Shown: positions 1 to 9,293 of the stretch, piece by piece | How positions within the stretch are numbered: position 1 is the first letter of the stretch | How the letters are laid out: each line of letters begins with the position of its first letter | NCBI RefSeq assembly: GCF_000380165.1 | Contig: NZ_KB904670.1 | Coordinates: 227 to 64,226 of the forward strand | Length of the DNA stretch: 64,000 bases | DNA from: Wenjunlia vitaminophila DSM 41686 | GTDB lineage: Bacteria; Actinomycetota; Actinomycetes; Streptomycetales; Streptomycetaceae | Reading direction: 5' to 3' | Program-made: the position numbers and the translations under genes | The notes under the pieces: generated by a model | Database searches by the model: none | Told to the model about the DNA's origin: nothing | The model's input: only the letters and a program-made list of their open reading frames with translations

Positions 1-42
1 CCCACCAGCCACCCGCGTCACCAACCTGCCCGAACAACACAC

Positions 43-588
43 CTAGCGGTCGCGGAGCGCCTCGACGGCGCGGTCGAGCAGACGGTGGACCGAGACGTCC
101 GTCACGTCAGGCACCCGCGCGTATGCGAACCACCGCAGCTCCAGCGACTCCTCGCTGATCGCCTCGACCGCCCCGGGCGGAGCCACCGCTGCGTACTGCA
201 CGTCGAGGTGCCAGGCGCAGGGGGTGGTGTGCCGGTCCAAGGACACCGGACCACCGGGCAGCAGGGTGAGACCGCTGATCCCGGACTCCTCGGTCGCCTC
301 CCGCAGCGCGGCGGCGCCCAGCGAGGTGTCGGCGGGCTCGCAGTGCCCGCCGGTCTGCAACCACATCCCGAGCTTGCGGTGGAGCGTCAGCAGCACCTGT
401 CCCCGCGACGGGTCGACCACCAGGGCACTGGCGGTCAGGTGCCCCGCCGAGCACGCCTTCCACATGCCGTCCGGGTGCTCGGCGAGGTGGGCCAGGTAGT
501 CCAGCCGGAGCCGGTCCTGCTGGCCGTCCGGCGCTGACCACTCCTTGAGCACCCGTTCGGCGTCCGCGTGCAGCGCCGGCCGGTTCAC
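43..588 (-). CDS. Nudix hydrolase
   Basis: A 181-residue Nudix-fold protein, probably a cytoplasmic pyrophosphohydrolase of nucleoside-diphosphate-linked substrates; the substrate cannot be told. The Nudix signature lies at about residues 80-104: GGHCEPADTSL followed by REATEESGI, which gives the RE..EE.G metal-binding helix. The first glutamate of the strict box is replaced by threonine, as in GGHxEP-type subfamilies. The start is a GTG whose bases overlap the TGA of the upstream metalloprotease-like gene (GTGA), so the two are probably translationally coupled. The gene ends 42 bases from the window edge. Confidence 0.85.
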   Translation of the reverse strand: MNRPALHADAERVLKEWSAPDGQQDRLRLDYLAHLAEHPDGMWKACSAGHLTASALVVDPSRGQVLLTLHRKLGMWLQTGGHCEPADTSLGAAALREATEESGISGLTLLPGGPVSLDRHTTPCAWHLDVQYAAVAPPGAVEAISEESLELRWFAYARVPDVTDVSVHRLLDRAVEALRDR

Positions 589-2069
589 CCGTTGCCGCCG
601 TCGCCCGGCCGTCCTCCGTCGCCCGGGGTGTCGCCGCGGTCGTCGTCCGTGCCCGGGCGTCCTCCGTCGGACCCGTCCCCGGGGTGCCGTTCCTTCCCGC
701 TGCCCGCCGCCTCGCCGAGTATGCGGTCCAGTTCGGAGAAGTCCACCTGCTCCCGGTGGACGAAGCCGTCGGGGTCGTCGAGGTCCTCCGCGGTGGGCAG
801 CATGTCCGGGTGGCCCCACAGCGCGTCCCGGCCGTCCGAGCCCCTGGCGTCGGTGAGCGAGGCCCAGAGCCTGGCCGCGTCCCGCAGCCGCCGCGGGCGG
901 AGCTGCAACCCGATGAGCGTGGCGAAGGTCTGCTCCGCCGGACCTCCGGCCGCCCGCCGCCTGCGCAGGGTCTCCCGCAGGGCCGAGGCACCCGGGAGGT
1001 GCGGCTGCGCCGCCGCGTGCACCACGGCGTCCACCCAGCCCTCCACCAGGGCGAGCGCCGTCTCCAACCGGGCCAGCGCGGCCTTCTGCTCCGCCGTGTC
1101 CTCCGGCTGGAACATGCCCTTCTGCAGGGCGTCCTGCAACGCCTCCGGGTGGGCGGGGTCGAGCTGCCCCACCACGTCCTCGAGGCGGGCGGTGTCCACC
1201 TTGATGCCCCGGGCGTACCCCTCGACGGCGCCGAACAGGTGTGCCCTCAACCACGGCACGTGGGCGAACAGCCGGTGGTGGGCCGCCTCGCGCAGCGCCA
1301 GGTACAGCCGGACCTGGTCCTCGGGGACACCGAGCCCCTTGCCGAAGGCCGCCACGTTCACCGGGAGCAGCGCCGCCTTCCCCGCCGGCCCCAGCGGCAG
1401 GCCCACGTCGGTGGAGCCCACCACCTCGCCGGCGAGGGTGCCCAGCGCCTGACCGATCTGCGAGCCGAACATGGCCCCGCCCATGCTGCGCATCATGCCG
1501 AGCAGCGGGCCGGCCATGGCCTGCATCTCCTCGGGCAGCACGCCGCCCATGGCGGAGCTGACCCGCTCGGCGACCGGGTCCACCAGCTCCCGCCACGCCG
1601 GCAGGGTGGCCTCCACCCACTCGGCGCGGCTCCACGCGACCACGGTGCCGACTCCGGACGGCATCGAGGTGACGCCGTCGAGCCACAGGTCGGCGAGGCG
1701 CATCGCCTCGTCCACCACGGCGCGCTCCGCGGCGCCCACCGAGGCGTCCCGGACGCCGTCAGCGGTGCCCGCGGCCACGGTCTGCCGGGCGATGTCCTTG
1801 GCCATGTCCCAGTTCACCGGGCCGCCCTCGTAGGAGAGCATCTGGCCGAGCTGCTGGAACGCCGCCCCGAGGTCGCTCGGGTTCAGCGAGCCGAACATCG
1901 CGGCCAGGGGGTTGTCGCCGCCGAACGGGTTGCCCCCGAAGGGCGAACTGCCGAAGCCGAAGGGGTTCTGCGGCTGGCCGCCCTGCCCGGAACCACCCTG
2001 CTGCTTGCCCTCGTCCCCTTCCTCGGGCTCCTCCGGTGGGACTCCGAATCCGAATGGGATGTCACTCAC
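585..2069 (-). CDS. Zinc-dependent metalloprotease-like protein (DUF2342 / Zincin_2)
   Basis: A 494-residue protein of the actinobacterial DUF2342 family, annotated elsewhere as zinc-dependent metalloprotease or coenzyme-F420-associated protein; the real function is not established. The N-terminus (about 1-60) is Gly/Pro/Phe rich (repeats such as NPFGFG and NPFGGDNP). The middle has alpha-helical segments and the family core around LREAAHHRLFAHVPW (near residue 265), which stands where a metzincin-like E..HH motif is expected. The C-terminal 30 residues are Gly/Asp rich. GTG start chosen: GAGGAAG lies 3 bases upstream and the conserved SDIPFGFG sequence begins there; an ATG farther upstream would add an unconserved tail. 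It is followed by a coupled Nudix gene. Confidence 0.8.
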   Translation of the reverse strand: MSDIPFGFGVPPEEPEEGDEGKQQGGSGQGGQPQNPFGFGSSPFGGNPFGGDNPLAAMFGSLNPSDLGAAFQQLGQMLSYEGGPVNWDMAKDIARQTVAAGTADGVRDASVGAAERAVVDEAMRLADLWLDGVTSMPSGVGTVVAWSRAEWVEATLPAWRELVDPVAERVSSAMGGVLPEEMQAMAGPLLGMMRSMGGAMFGSQIGQALGTLAGEVVGSTDVGLPLGPAGKAALLPVNVAAFGKGLGVPEDQVRLYLALREAAHHRLFAHVPWLRAHLFGAVEGYARGIKVDTARLEDVVGQLDPAHPEALQDALQKGMFQPEDTAEQKAALARLETALALVEGWVDAVVHAAAQPHLPGASALRETLRRRRAAGGPAEQTFATLIGLQLRPRRLRDAARLWASLTDARGSDGRDALWGHPDMLPTAEDLDDPDGFVHREQVDFSELDRILGEAAGSGKERHPGDGSDGGRPGTDDDRGDTPGDGGRPGDGGNG

Positions 2070-2304
2070 GGGCTTCCTCGGCTCTGTCGGTCTGTGGACG
2101 GGACGGGCTGTCGGTGGCTGCGCTGCGGAGGAACTGGTCGGTCGCCCGGGCCGCGGTGTTGCCCGCCCGTGTGGCAACGCTGTTCTCCGGGTCCCAGCCT
2201 AGACACCTCGCGGCGTCAGGGACCTGGTTGCTCGTCCCTCGAGGCGTCTCGTGCAGGATGGGCGTTGCGCATCACACACAAGAATTAACCGCGGGAGACA
2301 CCCG

Positions 2305-3414
2305 GTGAGTTCCCAGCCCCGTCAAGTTCGCTCACGGCAGACCGGCAGTGCCGCGTCCCACAGCCGCCCGGTGGTAGCCATCACCGGCGCGGCCTCCGGG
2401 GTCGGCCGCGGCCTCGCGCTGCGCCTGACCGAGTCGGAGGAGGTCAAGAAGGTCATCGCCATCGACGAACGCCGCGGCGACGTGCCAGGTGCCCAGTGGC
2501 GGGTCCTGGACGTGCGGGACCCGGTGATCGCCGAACGGCTCCGCGGCGCCGACGTCGTCGTCCACCTCGCCCTCGACCTGGGCCTCGAGTCCGACCCCGC
2601 CGCCAGGACCGCGTACAACGTGCGCGGCACCCAGACGGTGCTGACCGCCGCCGCGGCTGCCGGTGTCCGCCGCGTGGTGCTGTGCACCTCGGCGATGGTC
2701 TACGGCGCCCTGCCGGACAACGACGTCCCGCTCGCCGAGGACGCCCCGCTGCGGGCCACCGAGGAGGCCACCGCCGTCGGTGACCTGCTGGAGATCGAAC
2801 GCCTCGGCCGGCGCGCCCCGCGGGCCCACCCCGGGCTCAACGTCACGGTGCTGCGGCCCGCCGTGATCGTCGGCGGGGTGGACACGGTGCTGACCCGCCA
2901 CTTCGAGGCCCCTCGGCTGCTGGTGGTCGCCGGCAGCCGGCCCTGCTGGCAGTTCTGCCACGTCGAGGACCTCGTCTCGGCGCTGGAGTTCGCCGCGCTC
3001 GGCATGGTCGAGGGAGAGATGGCGGTGGGCTGTGACGGCTGGCTGGAGCAGGAGGAGGTCGAGGAGCTCTCCGGCATCCGGCGCATGGAGCTGCCCGCGT
3101 CGATAGCACTCGGCGCCGCCTCCCGGCTGCACCGGCTCGGTCTCACCCCGGCACCGGCGGGCGACCTGGCGTACACGATGCACCCCTGGGTGGTCTCCGG
3201 GAACAAGCTGCACGAGGCCGGGTGGCGGCCGTCGTGGACCAACGAGGAGGCGCTCGCCGAGCTGCTCGACGAGGTCGCCGGGCACCACGCGGTCGCCGGC
3301 CGTCGGCTGGGCCGCAAGGACGCTGCCGCCTCCCTGGGCGCCGCCGGCGCCACCGTGGCCCTGGTCGGCACCGCCGCCCTGGTCCGCAGGGCCCGCAAGA
3401 AGCGCCGGTACTGA
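2305..3414 (+). CDS. NAD-dependent epimerase/SDR-family protein with C-terminal membrane tail
   Basis: A 369-residue extended short-chain dehydrogenase/epimerase-like protein. The nucleotide-binding glycine motif is ITGAASGVGRG near residues 26-36, and an acidic residue after the second strand (IAIDERRGD) suggests NAD preference. The fold continues to about residue 330 (VYGALPDN, then a promoter-side HVEDLVSAL segment typical of epimerases). The canonical YxxxK catalytic pair is not obvious. The last 30 residues form a hydrophobic Ala/Gly/Val/Leu helix followed by the basic tail RRARKKRRY, suggesting tail anchoring in the membrane. GTG start chosen for the CGGGAGA box six bases upstream. Substrate unknown. 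It is divergent from the metalloprotease-like gene. Confidence 0.75.
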   Translation: MSSQPRQVRSRQTGSAASHSRPVVAITGAASGVGRGLALRLTESEEVKKVIAIDERRGDVPGAQWRVLDVRDPVIAERLRGADVVVHLALDLGLESDPAARTAYNVRGTQTVLTAAAAAGVRRVVLCTSAMVYGALPDNDVPLAEDAPLRATEEATAVGDLLEIERLGRRAPRAHPGLNVTVLRPAVIVGGVDTVLTRHFEAPRLLVVAGSRPCWQFCHVEDLVSALEFAALGMVEGEMAVGCDGWLEQEEVEELSGIRRMELPASIALGAASRLHRLGLTPAPAGDLAYTMHPWVVSGNKLHEAGWRPSWTNEEALAELLDEVAGHHAVAGRRLGRKDAAASLGAAGATVALVGTAALVRRARKKRRY

Positions 3415-3478
3415 CCGGCGACCGGCTCCGGGACGCCCCTGACGGTGCCGCGTCACGGCGGTGCGCCATGATGGCGCC

Positions 3479-3925
3479 ATGTCCCTGGACCTGTCTGACA
3501 ACGGTGACCCGATCCGGCTGCTCGGCATCAGCGACCGGCCGCTCTCGGTGGACCAGGTGTTCTCCGCGGTCGGCGACGCGGCGGCGGGCGGTGTCGCGTT
3601 GTTCGTCGGTGCCGTCCGCGACCACGACGGCGGCCGGAGGGTCACCGCGCTCGAGTACTCGGCGCACCCCACGGCGGAGCGGGAGCTGCGCCGGGTGGCA
3701 CAGGAGGTGGCCGCCAGGTACCCGGTGCGCGCCCTGGCCGCGGTACACCGGGTGGGCGAGCTGGTGGTGGGTGACCTCGCCGTGGTGGTCGCGGTCTCCT
3801 GCCCGCACCGCGCCGAGGCGTTCGAGGCCTGCCGCCGCCTGATCGACGACCTCAAGGCGGAGGTGCCGATCTGGAAGCGCCAGACCTTCGTCGACGGCGA
3901 GCAGGGCTGGGTCGGCGTCGAGTAG
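3479..3925 (+). CDS. moaE: Molybdopterin synthase large subunit MoaE
   Basis: A 148-residue MoaE protein. With the sulfur carrier MoaD it converts cyclic pyranopterin monophosphate to molybdopterin in the cytoplasm. Family features are FVGAVRDHDGGRRV (about residue 42), an acidic-hydrophobic EYSAHP segment, VHRVGELVVGD, and the C-terminal KAEVPIWKRQTF, whose lysines correspond to the catalytic/binding lysines of E. coli MoaE. No moaD or other molybdenum-cofactor gene is visible nearby. The ATG start has a CATGAT -10-like hexamer six bases before it and no Shine-Dalgarno, so a leaderless transcript is possible. Confidence 0.9.
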   Translation: MSLDLSDNGDPIRLLGISDRPLSVDQVFSAVGDAAAGGVALFVGAVRDHDGGRRVTALEYSAHPTAERELRRVAQEVAARYPVRALAAVHRVGELVVGDLAVVVAVSCPHRAEAFEACRRLIDDLKAEVPIWKRQTFVDGEQGWVGVE

Positions 3926-4023
3926 CGGGCTGCTCACCGAACGGTGCGATGTGACCGCCTGGACGGGCCGTTCGGCGTAACCGACGTGCGCGTCTCGCCG
4001 TTGTCCTATTGGGTTGGTAATCA

Positions 4024-4052
4024 GGTCATATATGACCGACTGTGAAAACAGT
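4024..4052. promoter_or_regulatory. Perfect 14-bp palindrome plus adjacent dyad in a promoter region
   Basis: GGTCATATATGACC at 4024-4037 is a perfect palindrome. It is followed two bases later by ACTGT-GAAA-ACAGT (4039-4052). The patch is AT-rich against a very GC-rich background and lies 40-68 bases before the start of the small membrane protein gene. It looks like an operator for a dimeric regulator; which one is unknown. Confidence 0.5.
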
Positions 4053-4091
4053 TGCCCTTTGCTGTACACATTGCGTGATCAGGAGGCCCAG

Positions 4092-4265
4092 ATGGCGGCG
4101 CTCGCCTGGTTGATCATTCCGGTGGTGGCGGCCCTGCTGGCGGCCCTGTGGGGCGGCTGGGCCGCCCGGAACCGCGGCACGGGCGACGCCAGGTCGCTCG
4201 CCGGCTTCGACCGGTTCCGGGAGACCATGGAGCGGGCCCGCCAGTCGGAGTCGGACGCGGCCTGA
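4092..4265 (+). CDS. Small single-pass membrane protein
   Basis: A 57-residue protein with a consensus AGGAGG five bases upstream of the ATG. One N-terminal transmembrane helix (about residues 2-22, LAWLIIPVVAALLAALWGGW) is followed by a charged tail containing GFDRFRETMERAR. The same short protein is commonly found beside ylbL-type protease genes in actinomycetes (recalled, not searched). Function unknown; it may be a membrane accessory of the downstream PDZ protease, which starts 60 bases later. Confidence 0.75.
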   Translation: MAALAWLIIPVVAALLAALWGGWAARNRGTGDARSLAGFDRFRETMERARQSESDAA

Positions 4266-4325
4266 CCCCGGCGCGCTCCCGGCCCGCGGGGCCGGGCGGC
4301 CGGGACGTCCCGCTACTGTCGTGCC

Positions 4326-5402
4326 ATGCCACGCCGCACCGCGACGATGCTCGCCTCCACCCTGCTGTTCATAGCACTGCTCTGCGCGGGGGTGCTGATG
4401 CCCGTCCCCTACGCGGAGCTGGGCCCCGGGCCCACGGTGAACACGCTGGGGGAGCACGACGGTGAGCCGGTGCTCAAGATCTCCGGCCACAAGACCTATC
4501 CGGCACGCGGCCACCTCAACATGACGACCGTGCGGGTCACCGGCGCCGACTACCGGATGAACATGGTCGAGGCCGTGGTCGGCTGGCTGGGCCACGACAA
4601 GGTCGTGGTCCCGCACGACACCCTCTACCCCGACGACAAGACCCCGGAGCAGGTGGACCAGGAGAACGCCGAGGACTTCAGTCTCTCCCAGGAGAACGCC
4701 AAGGTCGCCGCGCTGCGCGAGCTGGACATCGAGGTCGGCACCCGGGTGATCGTGGACTCCGTGGTCAAGGACGGCCCCTCGGACGGCAAACTGCACGCCG
4801 GCGACGTGATCAGGGCCGTGGACGGGCAGAAGGTGGACCGCGCGGAGGACATCCGCACGTTCGTCACCAAGCACAAGCCGGGGCAACAGGTGGTCTTCAC
4901 GGTGGTCCCCGCCGGAGTCGCCAAGGGCAACGACGCGAACCGGGCACCCACCCGCGACGTGACGGTGACCGCCACCAGGGCCAAGGACGACGGCCGGGCG
5001 ATGGTCGGCCTCCAGGCCGGGGTGGAGCACACCTTCCCGTTCACCATCGACATCAAGCTCGCCGACGTCGGCGGCCCCAGCGCCGGGCTGATGTTCGCCC
5101 TCGGCCTGATCGACAAGCTGGAGCCGGGGGACCTCACCGGCGGTGAGTTCGTCGCGGGCACCGGCACCATCGACGAGGACGGCAACGTCGGGCCCATCGG
5201 CGGCATCCAGCTCAAGACCATCGCCGCCCGCGACGAGGGCGCCACCTACTTCCTCACCCCCGAGGCCAACTGCGCCACCGCGGCCAAGGACGTGCCCGGC
5301 GGGCTGACCCTGGTGAAGGTGGGCACCCTGGACGACGCGCTCGCCGCGCTGGAGGACATCCGCGAGCACCGCACCGACGAGCTACCCTCCTGCGAGGGCT
5401 GA
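4326..5402 (+). CDS. YlbL-type PDZ domain / Lon-like serine protease, membrane anchored
   Basis: A 358-residue envelope protease. An N-terminal signal anchor (about residues 8-25) is followed by an extracytoplasmic PDZ-like domain (about 130-215, VDSVVKDGPSDGKLHAGDVI) and a C-terminal Lon proteolytic domain. The catalytic serine is in GGPSAGLMFAL and the lysine in GGIQLKTIAA, giving the Ser-Lys dyad. It matches the YlbL/SdrC family, whose Bacillus member degrades membrane checkpoint proteins. The ATG has TACTGT ending six bases upstream and no ribosome site, the pattern of an actinobacterial leaderless promoter. Confidence 0.88.
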   Translation: MPRRTATMLASTLLFIALLCAGVLMPVPYAELGPGPTVNTLGEHDGEPVLKISGHKTYPARGHLNMTTVRVTGADYRMNMVEAVVGWLGHDKVVVPHDTLYPDDKTPEQVDQENAEDFSLSQENAKVAALRELDIEVGTRVIVDSVVKDGPSDGKLHAGDVIRAVDGQKVDRAEDIRTFVTKHKPGQQVVFTVVPAGVAKGNDANRAPTRDVTVTATRAKDDGRAMVGLQAGVEHTFPFTIDIKLADVGGPSAGLMFALGLIDKLEPGDLTGGEFVAGTGTIDEDGNVGPIGGIQLKTIAARDEGATYFLTPEANCATAAKDVPGGLTLVKVGTLDDALAALEDIREHRTDELPSCEG

Positions 5403-5460
5403 GCCCGGCCCGCCTCCGGCCGGGGACCACCTCGCCCCGCGGCCGTCGACGCCCTCCGGG

Positions 5461-6036
5461 TCACTCGCTGAAGGTCGCCTCCAGCGCGTCCGCGAGCCCG
5501 GGGACCAGGTCGGACCCGGTGAGCACCTCGGTCGGCGAGTCCCGGTCGCGCAGCCGCAGCGCCGACTCGCGGCTCCCGTCGCGGAGCACCGCCACGGTCA
5601 TCCGGACCTCCTGCCGCGACGGGTGCGCCGCCACCCACTCGGTCAGCTCGGCGTCGTCGATGCCCTGGGGGACGTCGGTCTCGGCGCCGGCGGGCAGCAT
5701 CAGCCGCTCCACGACCATGGCGCACCCGGAGACCGCGTCGGGCCACGCGATGGTGGCCAGGAACTCGTCCAGCGGCACCCCGCCGGGCAGCTCGTCCTGC
5801 TCCACCGGCGTCAACGAACCGGGCCGTGGGTCACCGTCGAGACCGAGCTGCCTCGCCAGGTCCGGTTCCTTGGTCTGGAGCTCAGCGGTGTTGACCAGGG
5901 CGAACAGCCGTGCCGGCTGGTCCCAGCCCAGGCCGGAGGCGTAGTCGTCGATCTCCAGGACCGCGCGCGTCAGGGGGGTGGCGGCGATCGGGTCGCCACC
6001 GTCAGTGGGCATGCTGCCGCTTCCGAGGTTGGACAT
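5461..6036 (-). CDS. PPA1309-family conserved actinobacterial protein
   Basis: A 191-residue cytoplasmic protein of the PPA1309 family, present across Actinobacteria without known function. Recognisable segments are LTRAVLEIDDYASGLGWDQP, RLFALVNTAEL, an ELPGG-LDEFLATIAWPD segment and VERLMLPA. It is divergent from the UPF0182 gene, as is usual for this pair (from memory). The internal ATG at 6036 is preferred because a GGAG lies just upstream and the family begins there; an ATG 36 bases earlier is possible. Confidence 0.78.
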   Translation of the reverse strand: MSNLGSGSMPTDGGDPIAATPLTRAVLEIDDYASGLGWDQPARLFALVNTAELQTKEPDLARQLGLDGDPRPGSLTPVEQDELPGGVPLDEFLATIAWPDAVSGCAMVVERLMLPAGAETDVPQGIDDAELTEWVAAHPSRQEVRMTVAVLRDGSRESALRLRDRDSPTEVLTGSDLVPGLADALEATFSE

Positions 6037-6185
6037 GCTCCGTATCCTGCCTGGCACGGCCCCCGAGCGCACATTTGGTTGCGGTGCTCGGGAACTTGAG
6101 TAAAGGGTGGGTAAGTTCCACCGTTGGGTGCCGGGCCCGGTGCCTGTTTTGTTCTGTTGACTGATGTCTCGAGGTGCGCACCTTG

Positions 6186-9137
6186 GTGTTCCAGATGCCG
6201 GACCGCGGCGGCTCTCCGGGACCGCGGTTCAGAGTCGGCCGGCCGTCCCGCCGGGTCCGGACGTTGTTGATGACGTTGGGCGTGCTGGCGGTGCTCGTCA
6301 TCGCCTTCGTCATCTTCGCCGGCTTCTGGACGGACTGGCTGTGGTACGACTCGATCAACTACTCCTCCGTCTACACCACGATGATGTGGACGAAGATCGG
6401 GTTGTTCTCCGTCTTCGGCGTGCTGATGGCGCTGGCCGTGGGTTTCAACATCTACCTGGCCCACCGGTTGCGTCCCCCGCTGAGTGCGATGTCGGTGGAG
6501 CAACAGAGCCTTGACCGGTACCGGATGGCGGTGGCGCCGTACAAGACGTGGCTGCTGGTCGGGATCTCCGCGTTGGTGGGCCTGATCGCCGGCGCCTCGG
6601 CATCGGGTCAGTGGCGCACCTGGCTCCAGTGGGTCAACTCCACCGACTTCCACGTCAAGGACCCGCAGTTCCACAAGGACGTCTCGTTCTACACCTTCGA
6701 CCTGCCGTGGTACCGCTTCCTGCTGAGCTTCGGGTTCGCCGCGACCGTGCTCTGCCTGGTCGCCGCGGCGATCGTGCACTACCTGTACGGAGGGCTGCGG
6801 ATCACCAGCCCCGGCGCCAGGGCGACCGCCGCCGCCACCAGTCACCTGTCGGTGCTGCTCGGTGTCTTCGTCGCGCTCAAGGCCGTCGCCTACTGGCTGG
6901 ACCGGTACGCCCTGGCCGTGAAGTCCAGCGGGTTCAAGGCCACCGACGGCTGGACGGGCCTGCGGTACGTGGACGCCAACGCCTACCTGCCGGCCAAGAC
7001 GATCCTGTTCTGCATCGCGATCGTCTGCGCCGGGCTGTTCTTCGTCACCCTGTGGCGGCGGACCTGGTCGCTCCCGGTGATCGGCTTCGGCCTGATGGTG
7101 CTCTCCGCCATCCTGATCGGCGGACTGTACCCGGCCATCGTGCAGAAGTTCCAGGTGCAGCCGAACGAGCAGGCCAAGGAGGCCCCGTACATCGCCAAGA
7201 ACATCAAGGCGACCCGCGAGGCGTACGGGATCGAGGACACCGACGTCAAACCGTACAAGGGGGAGAGCGCCGCCTCGCAGAAGGAGCTCCGGGCCGCCGC
7301 GGACACCACCGCCGCCCTGCGCCTGCTCGACCCGAACGTGGTCTCGCCGACGTTCCAGCAGTTGCAGCAGGTCCGCGGGTACTACCAGTTCCCCAAGACC
7401 CTGGACGTGGACCGGTACAAGATCGGGGGCAAGGAGCAGGACACCGTCGTCGGCCTGCGTGAGCTGAACGTCGGCGGCATCACCGAGAAGAACTGGGTCA
7501 ACAGCCACTTCAAGTACACGCACGGCTACGGCATGGTCGCGGCCAAGGGAACCACGACGCAGAGCGACGGCGACCCCTTGTTCACCGAGCGCAACCTCCC
7601 CCCCGAGGGTGACCTCGGCGAATACGAGCCGCGCATCTACTTCGGCGAGGAGACCACCCAGTACTCGATCGTCGGCGGCCCGACCAAGGAGATCGACTAC
7701 TCCGACAACAGCGGCGAGAAGAGCTACACCTACCAGGGCAAGGGCGGCGTCAGCCTGGACAACCCGCTGACCAAGGCCGCCTACGCGGTCACCTTCAACG
7801 AGCCGCAGATCATGTACTCGGGTGCGATCGGCGAGGGTTCGCGGATCATGTACGACCGCACCCCCAAGGAGCGCGTGGAGGCGGTCGCGCCCTGGCTGAC
7901 CATCGACCGTGACCCGTACCCGGCCGTGGTGGACGGCAGGATCCAGTGGATCGTCGACGCGTACACCACCACCAACGGCTACCCGTACGCGTCCAGGACC
8001 ACGCTCGGCGACACCACGACCGACTCACTGACCGAGGGTGAGCAGCGGGAGTTGCTCACCCCGGACAACCAGGTCAACTACATCCGCAACTCGGTCAAGG
8101 CGACGGTGGACGCCTACGACGGCACCGTGAAGCTGTACCAGTGGGACACCGAGGACCCGGTGCTCAAGACCTGGATGAAGGCGTTCCCCGGCACCGTGGA
8201 GAAGCGGGACAAGATCAGCCCCGAGCTGATGGAGCACCTGCGGTACCCGCAGGACCTGTTCAAGGTGCAGCGGGAGCTGCTCACCCGGTACCACGTGACC
8301 AAGCCGGAGACGTTCTTCAGCGGCAGCGAGGCGTGGAAGGTCCCGGCCGACCCGACGATGGGCGACACCGTGGGCGCCAAGGACCTGCCGCCGTACTACC
8401 TGTCCATGAAGCTCCCCGGCCAGGATGCCCAGGCGTTCTCGCTGACCTCGACGTTCGTGCCGAACCAGCGGGAGAACCTGTCGTCCTTCATGGCGGTCAA
8501 CGCGGACGCCTCGAGCAAGGACTACGGGACGATAAGACTGCTCAAACTCCCGTCGAACTCCACGGTGGACGGCCCCAAACTGGTGCAGAGCCGGTTCAAC
8601 TCCAAACCCGCCATCGCGGACGAGATCAACATCCTGGCCCGTGGTGACTCCGAGGTGCAGTACGGGAACCTGCTGACCGTGCCGTTGGAGGGCGGACTGC
8701 TGTACGTGGAGCCGGTCTACGTCAAGGGCACCGGCACCACCCGCCTCCCGCTGCTGAAGAAGGTGCTGGTCACCTACGGTGAGGAGACCGCCTTCGAGGA
8801 CACCCTGGAGAAGGCGCTCAACGTCGTGTTCGGCGTGGAGAGTCCCACCACCCCCACCGAACCGGAGAAGCCCGGCGAACCCACCAAGCCCACGACGCCC
8901 ACCGACCCCACGGTGCGGCAGGCACTGGCGGACATCCAGAAGGCGATCGACGACGCCGAGGAGGCCAGGAAGAACGGGGACTGGAAGGCGTTCGGCGAGG
9001 CCCAGGACGACATCCAGGACGCGCTGCGACGAGCCCAGGACGCCGAGCGCAGGGCCGGCAACCAGAAGAACGGGGCGGAGGACACCTCCCGGGAGACGGA
9101 GAAGGCCACCCCGCCGCGGAGCCAGAAAGAGGAGTGA
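6186..9137 (+). CDS. UPF0182 family large integral membrane protein
   Basis: A protein of about 983 residues in the UPF0182 family, a conserved actinobacterial membrane protein of unknown role. Signature elements are [20 protein letters not shown] near the N-terminus, about seven transmembrane helices within the first 320 residues, and a large extracytoplasmic domain with [21 protein letters not shown] and [18 protein letters not shown]. The last 120 residues are a Pro/Thr/Glu-rich linker and a charged helix. Start candidates are GTG 6174, GTG 6186 and ATG 6195; 6186 has GAGGTG nine bases upstream. An unusual inverted repeat with the tRNA lies just beyond the stop. Confidence 0.9.
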   Translation: MFQMPDRGGSPGPRFRVGRPSRRVRTLLMTLGVLAVLVIAFVIFAGFWTDWLWYDSINYSSVYTTMMWTKIGLFSVFGVLMALAVGFNIYLAHRLRPPLSAMSVEQQSLDRYRMAVAPYKTWLLVGISALVGLIAGASASGQWRTWLQWVNSTDFHVKDPQFHKDVSFYTFDLPWYRFLLSFGFAATVLCLVAAAIVHYLYGGLRITSPGARATAAATSHLSVLLGVFVALKAVAYWLDRYALAVKSSGFKATDGWTGLRYVDANAYLPAKTILFCIAIVCAGLFFVTLWRRTWSLPVIGFGLMVLSAILIGGLYPAIVQKFQVQPNEQAKEAPYIAKNIKATREAYGIEDTDVKPYKGESAASQKELRAAADTTAALRLLDPNVVSPTFQQLQQVRGYYQFPKTLDVDRYKIGGKEQDTVVGLRELNVGGITEKNWVNSHFKYTHGYGMVAAKGTTTQSDGDPLFTERNLPPEGDLGEYEPRIYFGEETTQYSIVGGPTKEIDYSDNSGEKSYTYQGKGGVSLDNPLTKAAYAVTFNEPQIMYSGAIGEGSRIMYDRTPKERVEAVAPWLTIDRDPYPAVVDGRIQWIVDAYTTTNGYPYASRTTLGDTTTDSLTEGEQRELLTPDNQVNYIRNSVKATVDAYDGTVKLYQWDTEDPVLKTWMKAFPGTVEKRDKISPELMEHLRYPQDLFKVQRELLTRYHVTKPETFFSGSEAWKVPADPTMGDTVGAKDLPPYYLSMKLPGQDAQAFSLTSTFVPNQRENLSSFMAVNADASSKDYGTIRLLKLPSNSTVDGPKLVQSRFNSKPAIADEINILARGDSEVQYGNLLTVPLEGGLLYVEPVYVKGTGTTRLPLLKKVLVTYGEETAFEDTLEKALNVVFGVESPTTPTEPEKPGEPTKPTTPTDPTVRQALADIQKAIDDAEEARKNGDWKAFGEAQDDIQDALRRAQDAERRAGNQKNGAEDTSRETEKATPPRSQKEE

Positions 9138-9144
9138 TCACACC

Positions 9145-9189
9145 CCACCCCGCGTCGTGCTACGATGGTGTCACAACGACGCGGGGTGG
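9145..9189 (+). promoter_or_regulatory. Inverted copy of the tRNA 5' end upstream of tRNA-fMet copy 1
   Basis: The 14 bases 9145-9158 (CCACCCCGCGTCGT) are the exact reverse complement of 9176-9189 (ACGACGCGGGGTGG), which covers the start of tRNA-fMet copy 1. The 17-base loop holds a TACGAT -10-like hexamer (9161-9166). In a read-through transcript from the UPF0182 gene the tRNA acceptor 5' strand would be sequestered, and the hairpin could also terminate that gene. tRNA copy 2 lacks it. Confidence 0.6.
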
Positions 9190-9256
9190 AGCAGCTCGGT
9201 AGCTCGCTGGGCTCATAACCCAGAGGTCGCAGGTTCAAATCCTGTCCCCGCTACCA
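9180..9256 (+). tRNA. Initiator tRNA-fMet(CAT), copy 1
   Basis: A 77-nt tRNA with anticodon CAT in the loop CTCATAA. The anticodon stem has three consecutive G-C pairs (GGG/CCC), and the first acceptor pair is a C1-U72 mismatch; both are initiator hallmarks. The TTCAAAT T-loop is present and the 3' CCA is encoded. A possible -10 (TACGAT) lies 13 bases upstream. Confidence 0.96.
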
Positions 9257-9260
9257 ACCG

Positions 9261-9291
9261 AAGGGCCCACAGTCAGTGACTGTGGGCCCTT
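9261..9291 (+). terminator. Hairpin terminator after tRNA-fMet copy 1
   Basis: A near-perfect palindrome: 13-bp stem AAGGGCCCACAGT / ACTGTGGGCCCTT with a five-base loop. It starts five bases after the tRNA CCA and has no T-tract. Confidence 0.85.
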
Positions 9292-9293
9292 CG

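Larger units (their letters stand above)
9174..9293 (+). repeat. 120-bp direct repeat, copy 1
   Basis: Bases 9174-9293 are identical to 11654-11773. The repeat includes six bases of 5' flank, the whole tRNA-fMet gene and its terminator, and ends abruptly on both sides. The two copies are 2480 bases apart and enclose one protein gene. Confidence 0.95.
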
